From positions 310,001 to 374,000 of the forward strand of contig NZ_BNAR01000007.1 of assembly GCF_014653695.1 (NCBI RefSeq): 64,000 nucleotides of DNA. Direction: 5' to 3'. Position numbers and translations under genes: made by a program. The notes below the pieces were generated by a model, which was not told the DNA's origin, did not search any database, and saw only the letters and a program-made list of their open reading frames with translations. Positions 16,694-25,115 of the stretch are shown one piece after another; position 1 is the first letter of the stretch, and the number at the start of each line of letters is the position of its first letter. This DNA is from Lentzea cavernae. Its GTDB lineage: Bacteria; Actinomycetota; Actinomycetes; Mycobacteriales; Pseudonocardiaceae.

Positions 16694-17914
16694 ATGACGG
16701 CGGTGAGCACCGCGCAAGCCACGGGAACGGTCGACATCATGATCCCCGTCTACAACGAGGAACGCGCACTGCCCGGCTGCGTCGAGGTGCTGCACGAGTT
16801 CCTCGGCGAGCAGTTCCCGTTCGACTGGTCGATCGTCGTCGTCGACAACGCGAGCACCGACAGCACGCTGGAGGTCGCCTGGGGCCTGGCCGAGAAGCAC
16901 GAACGGGTGCGTGTGCACCACCTCGACCGCAAGGGCCGCGGACTCGCGCTCAGGGAGTCGTGGGGTGCCAGCGAGGCCGCGGTCGTCGTCTACATGGACG
17001 TCGACCTGTCGACGGGGCTGGACGGTCTGCTGCCCCTGGTCGCGCCGCTGCTCAACGGGCACTCGGACCTCGCGATCGGCTCACGGCTCGCACCCGGTTC
17101 GCGGACGGTGCGCGGGCCGCGGCGGGAGATCGTGTCCCGCGCCTACAACGCGTTGATCAGGCTGACGCACGGCGCGCGGTTCAGCGACGCCCAGTGCGGG
17201 TTCAAGGCCGCGCGCACCGAGGTCGTGCGGCCGTTGCTCGGCCAGGCGCGCGACGAGGCGTGGTTCTTCGACACCGAGCTGCTGCTCCTGGCCGAGCACA
17301 ACGGTCTGCGCGTGCACGAGGTGCCGGTCGACTGGGTCGAGGACGTGGACAGCCGGGTCGACGTGGTCGGCACCGCGATCGACGACATCAAGGGGCTGAT
17401 CCGCGTGGCCCGTGCGAAGGCCAACGGCACGGCCCTCGTGAACGGGCTGCCGCGCCGGCCGCAGCCCCGCGCCATCCACCCGGACGCCGTGCTGAGCCGC
17501 AGCGAGGGCGGGCTCTCCTGGCAGGTGCTGTCGTTCGCGGTGATCGGCGTGATCTCCACGCTCGCGAACCTGGCTCTGTACGGCGCCTTCCGGCTCTGGT
17601 GGCCGGTGCTGGCGGCGAACCTCGCCGCGCTGGTGATCACCACGCTGTTCAACACGGAGGCCAACCGGCGGTTCACCTTCACGGCTCGCAACACCTCCCG
17701 CGGCAGGACGCACCTGCAGGGCTTCGTGGTGTTCGGGCTCTACTTCGCGTTCACCTCGGCCGCGCTGCTCGTGTTGCACGCGGTCTCCCCCGACCCACCG
17801 CGCACCCTCGAACTGGTGGTGCTGCTCGGTTCCTCGGCGCTGGGCACGGTGGGGCGCTTCTTCCTGCTGCGGAGCTGGGTGTTCCGCCGCACCGACCGAA
17901 AGGACCAGGCATGA
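16694..17914 (+). CDS. GT2 polyprenyl-phosphate glycosyltransferase fused to GtrA-like membrane domain
   Basis: 406 residues from ATG 16694 after ACGGAG. Residues 1-250 are a family 2 glycosyltransferase of the dolichol-phosphate-sugar synthase type: IMIPVYNEERAL, VVVDNASTDST, YMDVDLSTGLDGL (DxD-like metal site), GSRLAPGS and a QCGFKA segment. Residues about 285-400 are a four-helix GtrA-like domain, which moves lipid-linked sugars across the membrane. The fused form makes and flips a polyprenyl-P-sugar for the GT39 enzyme encoded next (ATGA overlap). The pair corresponds to the YkcC/YkcB arrangement beside a two-component system in other Gram-positives. Confidence 0.92.
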   Translation: MTAVSTAQATGTVDIMIPVYNEERALPGCVEVLHEFLGEQFPFDWSIVVVDNASTDSTLEVAWGLAEKHERVRVHHLDRKGRGLALRESWGASEAAVVVYMDVDLSTGLDGLLPLVAPLLNGHSDLAIGSRLAPGSRTVRGPRREIVSRAYNALIRLTHGARFSDAQCGFKAARTEVVRPLLGQARDEAWFFDTELLLLAEHNGLRVHEVPVDWVEDVDSRVDVVGTAIDDIKGLIRVARAKANGTALVNGLPRRPQPRAIHPDAVLSRSEGGLSWQVLSFAVIGVISTLANLALYGAFRLWWPVLAANLAALVITTLFNTEANRRFTFTARNTSRGRTHLQGFVVFGLYFAFTSAALLVLHAVSPDPPRTLELVVLLGSSALGTVGRFFLLRSWVFRRTDRKDQA

Positions 17915-19878
17915 CCGCCACCGCCGAAGTGGCAGCCCCCGCCGGCGACCCCGTCGCACCACGCCCGTCCCGTTGGCCCGCATGGGCTCTCGTGGTGATC
18001 TGCGTGCTGGCCGGCGGGCTCTACGTGTGGGCGATCGGCGCGGGCCAGGTCGGCAACGCGTACTACGCGGCCGCCGCGAAGTCGATGTCGACGTCGTTCA
18101 CCAACTTCCTGTTCGGCTCGTTCGACCCGGCCGGCGTCGTGACCGTCGACAAGCCGCCGATGTCGTTGTGGCCGCAGGCCGCCGCCGTGTGGGTCTTCGG
18201 GTTCCACGGCTGGGCGGTGCTGCTGCCGCAGGTGGTCGAGGGTGTCGCGGCGGTGTTCCTGCTGCACCGCGCCGTCCGGCTGTGGGCGGACGAGAAGGTG
18301 GCGCTGCTGGCTGCGTTGATCTTCGCGCTGACGCCGATCACCGTGGCCATCAACCGCGACAACAACCCCGACACGTTGCTGGTGTTGCTGCTCGTCGCCT
18401 CCGCCTACGCCTTCACGCGGTCTGTGAAGGCCTCTGACAGCCGGCAGCGCACGAAGTGGTTGCTGTGGTGCGCTTTCTTCATCGGCTGCGGCTTCCTCAC
18501 CAAGATGTTGCAGGCGTGGATCGTCGTTCCTGGCTTCGCTGTGGCCTACCTGGTGGGGACTTCCGGTCCGCTCAAGCGGCGGATTCTCGACCTGCTCGGG
18601 GCCGGTGCCGTGCTGGTGGCGTCGTCGTTCTGGTGGGTGGCGCTGCACGCGCTCTGGCCGGGTTCCAAGCCGTACATCGGTGGGAGCACCGACGGTGGCG
18701 CGTGGGACCTGATCATCGGGTACAACGGCCTCGGGCGCGTGTTCGGCGGTAGCGGCAACCGCGGTGGCGGGAGCATGCCCTCGGGTGGCCAGGGGACAGT
18801 GGAGTTCGGCGGTCCCGGTGGGGCGATGTTCGGCGGGCAGCCGGGCATCGCGCGCATGTTCGACGCCTCGGTCGGTGGCCAGATCTCGTGGCTGTTGCCG
18901 TTGTGCCTGCTGGTCTTGATCGCTGTGTCGGTCGCGGGCGTTTTGCGGTGGCGTCAGAAGATCCCCGGCGATCCCGCCGAACGCGCGGGTTGGTTCATGT
19001 GGGGCAGCTGGCTGCTGGTCACGGCTGCCGTCTTCAGCTTCGCGCAGGGCATCTTCCACCCGTACTACACGACGATGCTCGCTCCTGCCGTCGCCGCCAT
19101 CAGCGCCGCCGGGATCGTGATGTTCTGGCGCGCCAGGAGTTTCGTCCGCTTCCTGCTGCCGCTGTCGGTCGTGATCACGGCCGGGTGGGCGTTCGTCGTG
19201 GCCTCGCGCGACACGTCGTTCCACGGGTGGGCGCGGTGGGCGGCGCTCGGGGTCGGCGCTGCCGCCGTGGTCGTGCTGCTGCTGGGACTGCGCCGGGCCG
19301 GGCTGGTGGCCGCGGTCGTCGCGGTGCTGCTGGTGCCCGCCGTGTGGTCGACCGCCACCGCCGCGACGGCCAGTTCCAACGGCGTGATGCCCGCTGCCGG
19401 ACCGAACGAACGCGGCGGAGGCGGCTTCGAGATCTTCGCGAACGGGCAGCCGCCCCCTGGCGCTCGCGCCGGCAGGCCGATGCGAGGTGCTCCTCCGGGT
19501 GCCGGCCGGGGTGAGCTGACCGACGAGCAGAAGCGAATCCTCAACTACGCCAAGGAGAACAGCGGTGGTGCGGAGATCACCCTCGCGGTCGCCGGTTCGG
19601 CGCAGATGGCCTCGCCGTTCATCATGGGCTCCGACGAGGTCGTGATCGGCATGGGTGGGTTCTCCGGCTCGGACGACGCGCCGTCGGTCGACCAGCTGCA
19701 GTCCTGGGTGGGCGAGGGCAGGCTGAAGTTCGTGCTCGGCGGCGGTGACCGGATGGGCGGCCCTGGCGGCCGTGACGACAACGGCCGCCAGGAGTGGATC
19801 TCCCAGCACTGCTCCCCGGTGGACCCGAGCGCCTACGGAGGTGGTGCGGAGCAGGAACTGCTGGAGTGCCGCGCGTGA
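17911..19878 (+). CDS. GT39/ArnT-like membrane glycosyltransferase
   Basis: 655 residues, ATG overlapping the previous stop (ATGA). About eleven to twelve membrane helices. Diagnostic segments are VDKPPMSLW in the first extracytoplasmic loop (acidic catalytic loop of PMT/ArnT enzymes) and NRDNNPDT after helix four. A glycine-rich insert (GSGNRGGGSMPSGG) precedes the second helix bundle. The C-terminal soluble domain (about 530-655) carries the YkcB-type tail with AEITLAVAGSAQMASPF and a GMGGFSGSDDAP loop. It should transfer a sugar from polyprenyl phosphate to a cell-envelope acceptor outside the membrane; the acceptor is unknown. Confidence 0.92.
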   Translation: MTATAEVAAPAGDPVAPRPSRWPAWALVVICVLAGGLYVWAIGAGQVGNAYYAAAAKSMSTSFTNFLFGSFDPAGVVTVDKPPMSLWPQAAAVWVFGFHGWAVLLPQVVEGVAAVFLLHRAVRLWADEKVALLAALIFALTPITVAINRDNNPDTLLVLLLVASAYAFTRSVKASDSRQRTKWLLWCAFFIGCGFLTKMLQAWIVVPGFAVAYLVGTSGPLKRRILDLLGAGAVLVASSFWWVALHALWPGSKPYIGGSTDGGAWDLIIGYNGLGRVFGGSGNRGGGSMPSGGQGTVEFGGPGGAMFGGQPGIARMFDASVGGQISWLLPLCLLVLIAVSVAGVLRWRQKIPGDPAERAGWFMWGSWLLVTAAVFSFAQGIFHPYYTTMLAPAVAAISAAGIVMFWRARSFVRFLLPLSVVITAGWAFVVASRDTSFHGWARWAALGVGAAAVVVLLLGLRRAGLVAAVVAVLLVPAVWSTATAATASSNGVMPAAGPNERGGGGFEIFANGQPPPGARAGRPMRGAPPGAGRGELTDEQKRILNYAKENSGGAEITLAVAGSAQMASPFIMGSDEVVIGMGGFSGSDDAPSVDQLQSWVGEGRLKFVLGGGDRMGGPGGRDDNGRQEWISQHCSPVDPSAYGGGAEQELLECRA

Positions 19879-19881
19879 CGG

Positions 19882-20661
19882 TCAGGGCACCAGCGCCCAG
19901 GCCTGCTGCGCGCTGGCCTTGCAGAAGGCGAGCCAGCGGCTCTGCGTGGTGATCGCGCCGTCGGAACCGGCGCGGGCGAGGGCGGCGGAGGAGTTGGCTT
20001 GAGTCTGCGGGCCCCAGTCACCGTCGATGCCGGTCGAGATGCCCCAGACGTACTGGCAGGCGGCCTGGACGAAGTACGTCTGGGTCGCCGAGCCGGTGTT
20101 GAAGCTGGAGTCGGCGCTGCCCGAGATCGCGTTGTCGACGTGGGCGTGGTTGTGGTGCTCGGCGTTGTCCAGGTACGAGATGACGTGCCGGAAGTGGTAG
20201 TGCAGCGACGCCATCGTTCCCCAGTAACGGATCCGCGCGGTGCGCAGCGCGTCGCCGGTGGAGTTCTTCCACTGGTCGTACCGGGCGTTGAAAGCGGTGA
20301 ACGTCGCGCCCGTGTCGCGGTTCGTTATGAGCATGCGCGCGAGGTCGAACGCCCTGCCCTCACCGTGCATGCCGGACTTGTTCACGTACGCGCCGTACGA
20401 GTAGATCTTGTGCGGCGCGGTCCAGTGGTACGGCGTCCAGTTGCGCCAGTGCACGTGCCACGCCTCCAGACGCGCGTAGAACGCGGGCTCGTAGCGGAAC
20501 GACGACGCGGCGCCGTTCACCTCGTAGAAGGTCGGCTGCGAGTTGATCTCGCTGTGGGTGACGAGGGTCGCCGCGGAGGCGTTCGCGGTGCCGAGCAGAA
20601 CCGCCGCTGAGCCCGCCACACCTGCGGCGAGGACGCTCCGGCGAGACATCGATCCGTTCAT
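19882..20661 (-). CDS. Tat-exported extensin-like/M15-type protein
   Basis: 259 residues from ATG 20661; a second ATG at 20649 (MSRRSVLAAG) is an equally good start. The Tat-like signal is SRRSVLAAGVAGSAAVLLG with cleavage after ASA. The body has HGEGRAFDLARM and later HNHAHVDNA, the zinc-binding His...Asp and HxH pattern of extensin-like/M15 D,D-peptidase folds. The last 70 residues (QYVWGISTGIDGDWGPQTQ) read like a peptidoglycan-binding-type repeat. The product is probably a secreted cell-wall hydrolase or binding protein. It ends 3 bp from the convergent GT39 gene. Confidence 0.8.
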   Translation of the reverse strand: MNGSMSRRSVLAAGVAGSAAVLLGTANASAATLVTHSEINSQPTFYEVNGAASSFRYEPAFYARLEAWHVHWRNWTPYHWTAPHKIYSYGAYVNKSGMHGEGRAFDLARMLITNRDTGATFTAFNARYDQWKNSTGDALRTARIRYWGTMASLHYHFRHVISYLDNAEHHNHAHVDNAISGSADSSFNTGSATQTYFVQAACQYVWGISTGIDGDWGPQTQANSSAALARAGSDGAITTQSRWLAFCKASAQQAWALVP

Positions 20662-20689
20662 ACCCGGAAGTGTTCTGCCGGGTATGAAC
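20656..20689. repeat. 12-bp inverted repeat overlapping a start codon
   Basis: GTTCATACCCGG (20656-20667) and CCGGGTATGAAC (20678-20689) are perfect inverted arms around a 10-nt loop. On the minus-strand transcript the downstream arm contains the first ATG (20661) of the extensin-like gene. It can be an operator dyad or an mRNA hairpin sequestering that start; if the ATG at 20649 is used, it lies just upstream of the gene. Confidence 0.7.
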
Positions 20690-20696
20690 GCGATCC

Positions 20697-20801
20697 CTAG
20701 TCCTGCGACCAGTCTTCGGCCACCGGTTCTTCCCCTTCGTCCGCTTCGTCCTCGAGCACGCGGCGGACCTGTTCCTCGCTCGCTCCGAACATGAAGCACA
20801 T
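20697..20801 (-). CDS. Possible small acidic protein (34 residues)
   Basis: A short frame, MCFMFGASEEQVRRVLEDE and onward, runs from ATG 20801 to TAG 20697. It is acidic, with a predicted helix, and ends in EDWSQD. It fills the gap upstream of the extensin-like gene and its codons look GC3-biased like neighbouring genes. No family recognised and the ribosome site is weak, so it may be spurious. Confidence 0.3.
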   Translation of the reverse strand: MCFMFGASEEQVRRVLEDEADEGEEPVAEDWSQD

Positions 20802-20896
20802 GCTGTTCACGCTAGGTGGTGGCGTTCTTCCGAGCTTCTCGATTCCTGCTCGGTGTTGCCCCTTCTGGTTCGGGTCTCCGCGTGCTGGGATGCACC

Positions 20897-22207
20897 ATGA
20901 CCGATCGCGGCGAACGCATTGTGAGCGTGCTCGAAGAGGCCTTCTCCGGGCTGATGACCGCCGACCCCGCCGCGTTCCGGCACAAGTTCCGCAAGATGGC
21001 GGCCGAGCCGTTCGCGTTCTACCGGGGCAGCGCGTGCCTGTTCTACGCCGACATGGCCGAAATGCCCGATGAATGGGCCGACGACCGCACCGGCCGCATC
21101 TGGATCCAGGGCGACCTGCACGCGCAGAACTTCGGGACCTACATGGACTCCGAGGGCACGCTCGTGTTCGACGTCAACGACTTCGACGAGGCCTACCTCG
21201 GCGCGTTCACGTGGGACCTCCGCCGCTTCGCCGCCTCGATGGCCCTGCTCGGCTGGCGCAAGGCTCTGCCGGACACCGCGATCACCGACCTGATCCGCAC
21301 CTACGTGCTCTCGTACGTCGCCCAGGTCCGTTCGTTCGCCGAGCACCCGAACGACGAGCTCTTCAGCCTGCGCCTCGACAGCACCGAGGGCGCCCTGCAC
21401 CGCGTCCTGCAACGGGCCCGCCTCGCCACCCGGATCGGCCTGCTGGACGACAAGACCGTGATCGTCGACTACGAACGCCGCTTCCGCCGCGACCGCGAGG
21501 GCATCCACGAACTCCCGCCGGAGGTCCAAGAGGCCGTCCTGCGCGCCTTCGAGTCCTACCTGGACACCATCCCGACCGGCAAACGCGCGTCGAGCCGCAC
21601 CTACGCCGTCAAGGACGCCGTCGGCCGCAGCGGCTTCGGCATCGGCTCCGCCGGCCTGCACGCCTACAACATCCTGGTCGAGGGCCGCTCCCAGGCGTTG
21701 GAGAACGACGTCGTGCTGTCGATGAAGCAGGCCAACATCGCGGCCCCCAGCCGCATCGTCCCCGACGAGCGCATCCGCGAGTACTTCACCGACCACGGCC
21801 ACCGCACCGCCGTCTCGCAGCGAGCCCTGCAGGCCCACGCCGACCCGTGGCTCGGCCACACCCAGATCGACGGCGTCGGCTACGTCGTCGCCGAACTCTC
21901 CCCGTACGAGGCCGACCTGGACTGGTCCGACCTCACCGAGCCCGCCGACATGCTCCCCGTGCTCGACTATCTCGGCCGTGCCACCGCGAAGATGCACTGC
22001 GTCGCCGACTCCGACTCCTCGCAGACCCTGGTCGACTTCCAGTGCGAGGAGGCGATCGCGTCCGTGCTCGAGGGCCGCGACGAGGAGTTCTGCGACTCGA
22101 TCGTCGAGTTCGCGCTGGACTACGCGCAGCAGACGCGGGAGGACCACCGGCTGTTCGTGGACGCGTTCCGGGACGGCCGGATCAAGGGTGTCGGCTCGAC
22201 CGCGTGA
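20897..22207 (+). CDS. DUF2252 family protein (kinase-like fold)
   Basis: 436 residues from ATG 20897 (MTDRGERIVSVL). The DUF2252 pattern is complete: FRKMAAEPFAFYRGSACLFY near the start, then IQGDLHAQNFGTY and VFDVNDFDEAYLGAFTWDL. HAQN and FDxND-type motifs recall the catalytic loop and metal site of aminoglycoside-phosphotransferase-like kinases. Biochemical function is not established. Monocistronic between the extensin-like gene and a GT1 gene. The frame upstream of the chosen ATG has no coding character. Confidence 0.9.
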   Translation: MTDRGERIVSVLEEAFSGLMTADPAAFRHKFRKMAAEPFAFYRGSACLFYADMAEMPDEWADDRTGRIWIQGDLHAQNFGTYMDSEGTLVFDVNDFDEAYLGAFTWDLRRFAASMALLGWRKALPDTAITDLIRTYVLSYVAQVRSFAEHPNDELFSLRLDSTEGALHRVLQRARLATRIGLLDDKTVIVDYERRFRRDREGIHELPPEVQEAVLRAFESYLDTIPTGKRASSRTYAVKDAVGRSGFGIGSAGLHAYNILVEGRSQALENDVVLSMKQANIAAPSRIVPDERIREYFTDHGHRTAVSQRALQAHADPWLGHTQIDGVGYVVAELSPYEADLDWSDLTEPADMLPVLDYLGRATAKMHCVADSDSSQTLVDFQCEEAIASVLEGRDEEFCDSIVEFALDYAQQTREDHRLFVDAFRDGRIKGVGSTA

Positions 22208-22253
22208 TCCACATGACACCACGCGCATTCGTTAGATGGCTACTCTGATCAAT

Positions 22254-23375
22254 ATGCGCATCCTCTTCTCGAGCGTTCCCCAGCACGGTCACCTGCTGCC
22301 CCTCTTCCCCCTCGCCCGCGCGTTCCGGGAGCGCGGCCACGAGGTCGCCGTCCTGACGGCCGCGGGCATGGCGCCGGTGATCGCGGCTCAGGGGCTCGGG
22401 CACCTGCCGGCCGGGCCGCTGCCGGACGTGCTGTTCGCCGAGGTCGCGCGCCGCACCGGGGCCGACCCTGCCCACGCGCCCACGCCCGACTCGGTGGCCG
22501 AGTTCTTCGCGGGGACGCGGATCGACCTCACGGCGGACGAGGCGCTGGCCGTCGCCGCGGATTTCCGGCCGGACCTCGTCGTGGCCGAGGCCTGCGACTT
22601 CGTGGGGCCGTTGGTGGCGGCCGCGATGGGAGCGCCGGTTGCGACCTTGGCGTTCGGGCCGCCGATGCCGCCGGTGTTCACCGATGCCATGGAGGCTCAG
22701 GCGCGCAAGCGGCATGACGCGCGTGGTGTGGCGTGGGAGCCTCGGAAGTGGCTGCTCGACACGTGGCCCGCGTCGATGCGCGCGGACGGGTGGGAGGAGC
22801 TCGAGGGTTGGTCGCCGTTGCGGCCCGAGGCCTTCCGGGAGCCTGGCGCGAAGTCCGTGGCGCTGCCGATCTCCGAGCGGGCTCGGGTGCTCGTGACGTT
22901 CGGGACGTTCTTCGGTGATCCCGCCAAGCTCAGCCCGTTGCTGCGCGAGCTGTCCACTGTGGACGCGGATGTTGTGGTGACATTGGGTTTGCTGTCGAAG
23001 GCCGAGGAGTTCGAGGTTGACCACGAGCGCGTCACGTTCGTCGGGTTCACGCCGATGGAAGACTTGCTCGACGGTGTGGACGTCGTGGTGACGCACGGCG
23101 GGGCCGGCACGACGTCGGCCGCGTTGATGAAGGGCGTGCCGCTGGTGGTGCTGCCGCAGGGCGCCGACCAGTTCTTCCAGGCCGAACGCGTGGCCGCCGC
23201 GCAGGTCGGCATCGCGCTCGACCCGCCTTCGCAGACGCCGCAGGCGCTGGCGGACGCGGTGCGGACGGTCTTGGCCGACGTGCACATCCGGGAGAACGTC
23301 ACCTCGGTCGCCAAGGAGATCGCCGCGATGCCGGACGCGCACGAGGTGGCCGCGACGCTGGAAGCCCGGTTGTGA
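22254..23375 (+). CDS. GT1 (MGT-type) glycosyltransferase
   Basis: 373 residues from ATG 22254 (MRILFSSVPQHGHLLPLFPL); an in-frame ATG 18 bp upstream is possible. The GT-B layout is clear: an N-terminal acceptor domain with GHLLP, and a C-terminal nucleotide-sugar domain with THGGAGTTSAALMKGVPLVVLPQGADQ, the HGG...PQ.DQ signature of macrolide/antibiotic-type GT1 enzymes. It is likely to glycosylate a small lipophilic acceptor, either in self-resistance or in secondary metabolism. Coupled to the following TetR gene (GTGA overlap), which probably controls it. Confidence 0.9.
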   Translation: MRILFSSVPQHGHLLPLFPLARAFRERGHEVAVLTAAGMAPVIAAQGLGHLPAGPLPDVLFAEVARRTGADPAHAPTPDSVAEFFAGTRIDLTADEALAVAADFRPDLVVAEACDFVGPLVAAAMGAPVATLAFGPPMPPVFTDAMEAQARKRHDARGVAWEPRKWLLDTWPASMRADGWEELEGWSPLRPEAFREPGAKSVALPISERARVLVTFGTFFGDPAKLSPLLRELSTVDADVVVTLGLLSKAEEFEVDHERVTFVGFTPMEDLLDGVDVVVTHGGAGTTSAALMKGVPLVVLPQGADQFFQAERVAAAQVGIALDPPSQTPQALADAVRTVLADVHIRENVTSVAKEIAAMPDAHEVAATLEARL

Positions 23376-23977
23376 CGAGGTCCTACCACTCCCCGCGCCG
23401 CGCGCAGGACGCCGCCGACACCCGGCGGGACATCCTGCGTGCGGCCACGGACTTGTTCTCCGCCAACGGGTACGCGCGCGTCACGGTGGCGGAGATCGCC
23501 AAGCGGGCCGGGGTCGCGCCGCAGACGGTGTACTCGAGCGCGGGCAGCAAGTCCGAGATCCTGCACGAGGTCGTCAGCGAGTCGATCGCCCGCAGCGACG
23601 CGGCCTCGGCGACGGAGGCGATCCGGCGGACCGAGGACGTCGCGGCGGCGATCACGGTGCTGGCCAGGGGAACCCGGATGGGCAACGAGAGCGAGCAGCA
23701 GGTCGTCGAGGTGCTCTTCGCGGCGATTCCCGCCCACGAGAACGGCGCCGCGTTGTGGGAGCACAGCACGGAGAGCTACCGGCGGGCGCTGCGGGACACC
23801 GCGGAACACCTGCGGGACAAGGGATTGCTGAAGATCGATGTCGAGAAGGCCGCCGACGTGCTGTGGTTCTGCTTCGGCTTCGGGGCCTGGCGGACGTTGG
23901 TCAAGGAGTGCGGCTGGTCGTGGGACGAGGCTGAGGCGTGGCTGGCGCGGCAGGCCATCGCGATGCTCACGAAGTAG
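23372..23977 (+). CDS. TetR-family regulator partnered with GT1
   Basis: 201 residues from GTG 23372 overlapping the GT1 stop. The N-terminal HTH is canonical: TRRDILRAATDLFSANGYARVTVAEIAKRAGVAPQTVYSSAGSK. The C-terminal half is the ligand-binding helical bundle with AADVLWFCFGF near the end. It likely represses or autoregulates the GT1 operon. The stop abuts the convergent GGDEF gene without spacing. Confidence 0.92.
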   Translation: MTRSYHSPRRAQDAADTRRDILRAATDLFSANGYARVTVAEIAKRAGVAPQTVYSSAGSKSEILHEVVSESIARSDAASATEAIRRTEDVAAAITVLARGTRMGNESEQQVVEVLFAAIPAHENGAALWEHSTESYRRALRDTAEHLRDKGLLKIDVEKAADVLWFCFGFGAWRTLVKECGWSWDEAEAWLARQAIAMLTK

Positions 23978-24904
23978 CTAGTGGACCAGGCCGTGGTGGC
24001 GGTTCGTCCACGCGGCGACGGCCGGCAGCACGTCCGTGATCCACTCCCGGGCGGCGGCGGTGAGCTCGTAGCGCGAGGCCCGGCGGAGCACCAGACCGTT
24101 GTCCTGCAGGCGTTCCAGGGTGAGGATCACTCGCGGGCCGAGGACCTGGACCAGGTCCTCGGCCGCCTTGGGGCCGTCGGACAGCGACACGAGGACCTGC
24201 GGCAGCTGGTCGCTGCTCATCAGGTCCTGCAACGCGAGCAGGTGGTGCAGGGCCGAGGTGTCGGTGCGCTCTGCGGTGTACGCGCCGGGGTCGTGCAGGT
24301 GGACTCGGGCCCGGCCGCCTCGCTTGGCGCGTTGCAAGGCCGCGTCGGTGTCGCGGACCAGGTCGATCAGCGTGTCCTCGCCGCTGGGCACGTGGGAGGC
24401 GACGCCGATGGACGCCGTCTGGCCGTGCAGCGTGAGGTGGTAGCCGTCGTTCGTGGTGATCTCGGTCTGCAATGCGCGGATGCCGCGCAGGATTCGTTCG
24501 GCCACCATGGCCGCTTCTCTGCCCGTGGTCTGGGGCAGCAGCACGAGGAACTCATCGCCGCCGTGGCGGCACACGAGGTCCGTTGGGCGCGTGTGCGCCT
24601 TGAGGACTTCGGCGACGTCGGTCAGGACCACGTCGCCGGCCGGGTGGCCGTATTCATCGTTGATCTTCTTGAAGCGGTCGAGGTCGACCACGAGGAGCGC
24701 GACCTGCTCCCACCGGCGCTGCGCGCGGCGGTACGTCGCGGGCGCCTGGTCGTCCCAGCCCCAGCGGCCGAGGAGGCCCGTCAGGCGGTCCGTCGCCCAG
24801 GCGCCGACCGGTTGTGCGCACGAACCGCAGCGCGAGGGAGCGCTCTCGTCGTGCAGGCGCAGAGAACCGTGGTCCACCGGTAGCCCCATCCGCGCTGTCG
24901 CCAT
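23978..24904 (-). CDS. Diguanylate cyclase (GGDEF) fused to an HxlR-like winged helix
   Basis: 308 residues. Residues about 38-200 are a GGDEF domain with metal-binding DLDRFKKINDEYGH, active-site RHGGDEFLVLL and an inhibitory site RPTD exactly five residues before GGDEF, so cyclase activity with product feedback is expected. Residues about 215-308 match an HxlR winged helix: LPQVLVSLSDGPKAAEDLV, VILTLERLQDNGLVLRR, YELTAAAREW, then VAAWTNRHH. No membrane or PAS sensor is present; a CGSC pair near residue 27 could bind metal. Fusion of a cyclase to a DNA-binding domain is unusual. Confidence 0.88.
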   Translation of the reverse strand: MATARMGLPVDHGSLRLHDESAPSRCGSCAQPVGAWATDRLTGLLGRWGWDDQAPATYRRAQRRWEQVALLVVDLDRFKKINDEYGHPAGDVVLTDVAEVLKAHTRPTDLVCRHGGDEFLVLLPQTTGREAAMVAERILRGIRALQTEITTNDGYHLTLHGQTASIGVASHVPSGEDTLIDLVRDTDAALQRAKRGGRARVHLHDPGAYTAERTDTSALHHLLALQDLMSSDQLPQVLVSLSDGPKAAEDLVQVLGPRVILTLERLQDNGLVLRRASRYELTAAAREWITDVLPAVAAWTNRHHGLVH

Positions 24905-25059
24905 GAGTCCCCCCGGAAGCTCTGACCGGTCCGATCTGCCCCCTTCAACTGAGGTGACGTCGTTCGGGTCAAACGCGACACATCAGTGCAAGCGGCGGAG
25001 TGTGATCATAGGACTACGGATTGGTGGATTCAACCCCTGTGATGCCATATGCTCTCGTG

Positions 25060-25077
25060 GTTCCACAGCAGTGGAAC
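25060..25077. promoter_or_regulatory. Inverted repeat upstream of HTH regulator gene
   Basis: GTTCCAC (25060-25066) and GTGGAAC (25071-25077) form a perfect dyad with a 4-bp spacer, 38 bp before the GTG of the HTH gene at 25116. It is a plausible autoregulatory operator. The rest of the 24905-25115 gap is relatively AT-rich and holds the start regions of both divergent genes. Confidence 0.6.
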
Positions 25078-25115
25078 GATCCTCTGGCCCTGAGTCGCTC
25101 CAGCGGAGGTGTGGC

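Noticed and set aside
17740..19809. Minus-strand open frame of 689 codons opposite the GT39 gene
   Set aside because: His/Arg/Gln-rich shadow; the plus strand has the GT39 catalytic loop and membrane helices.
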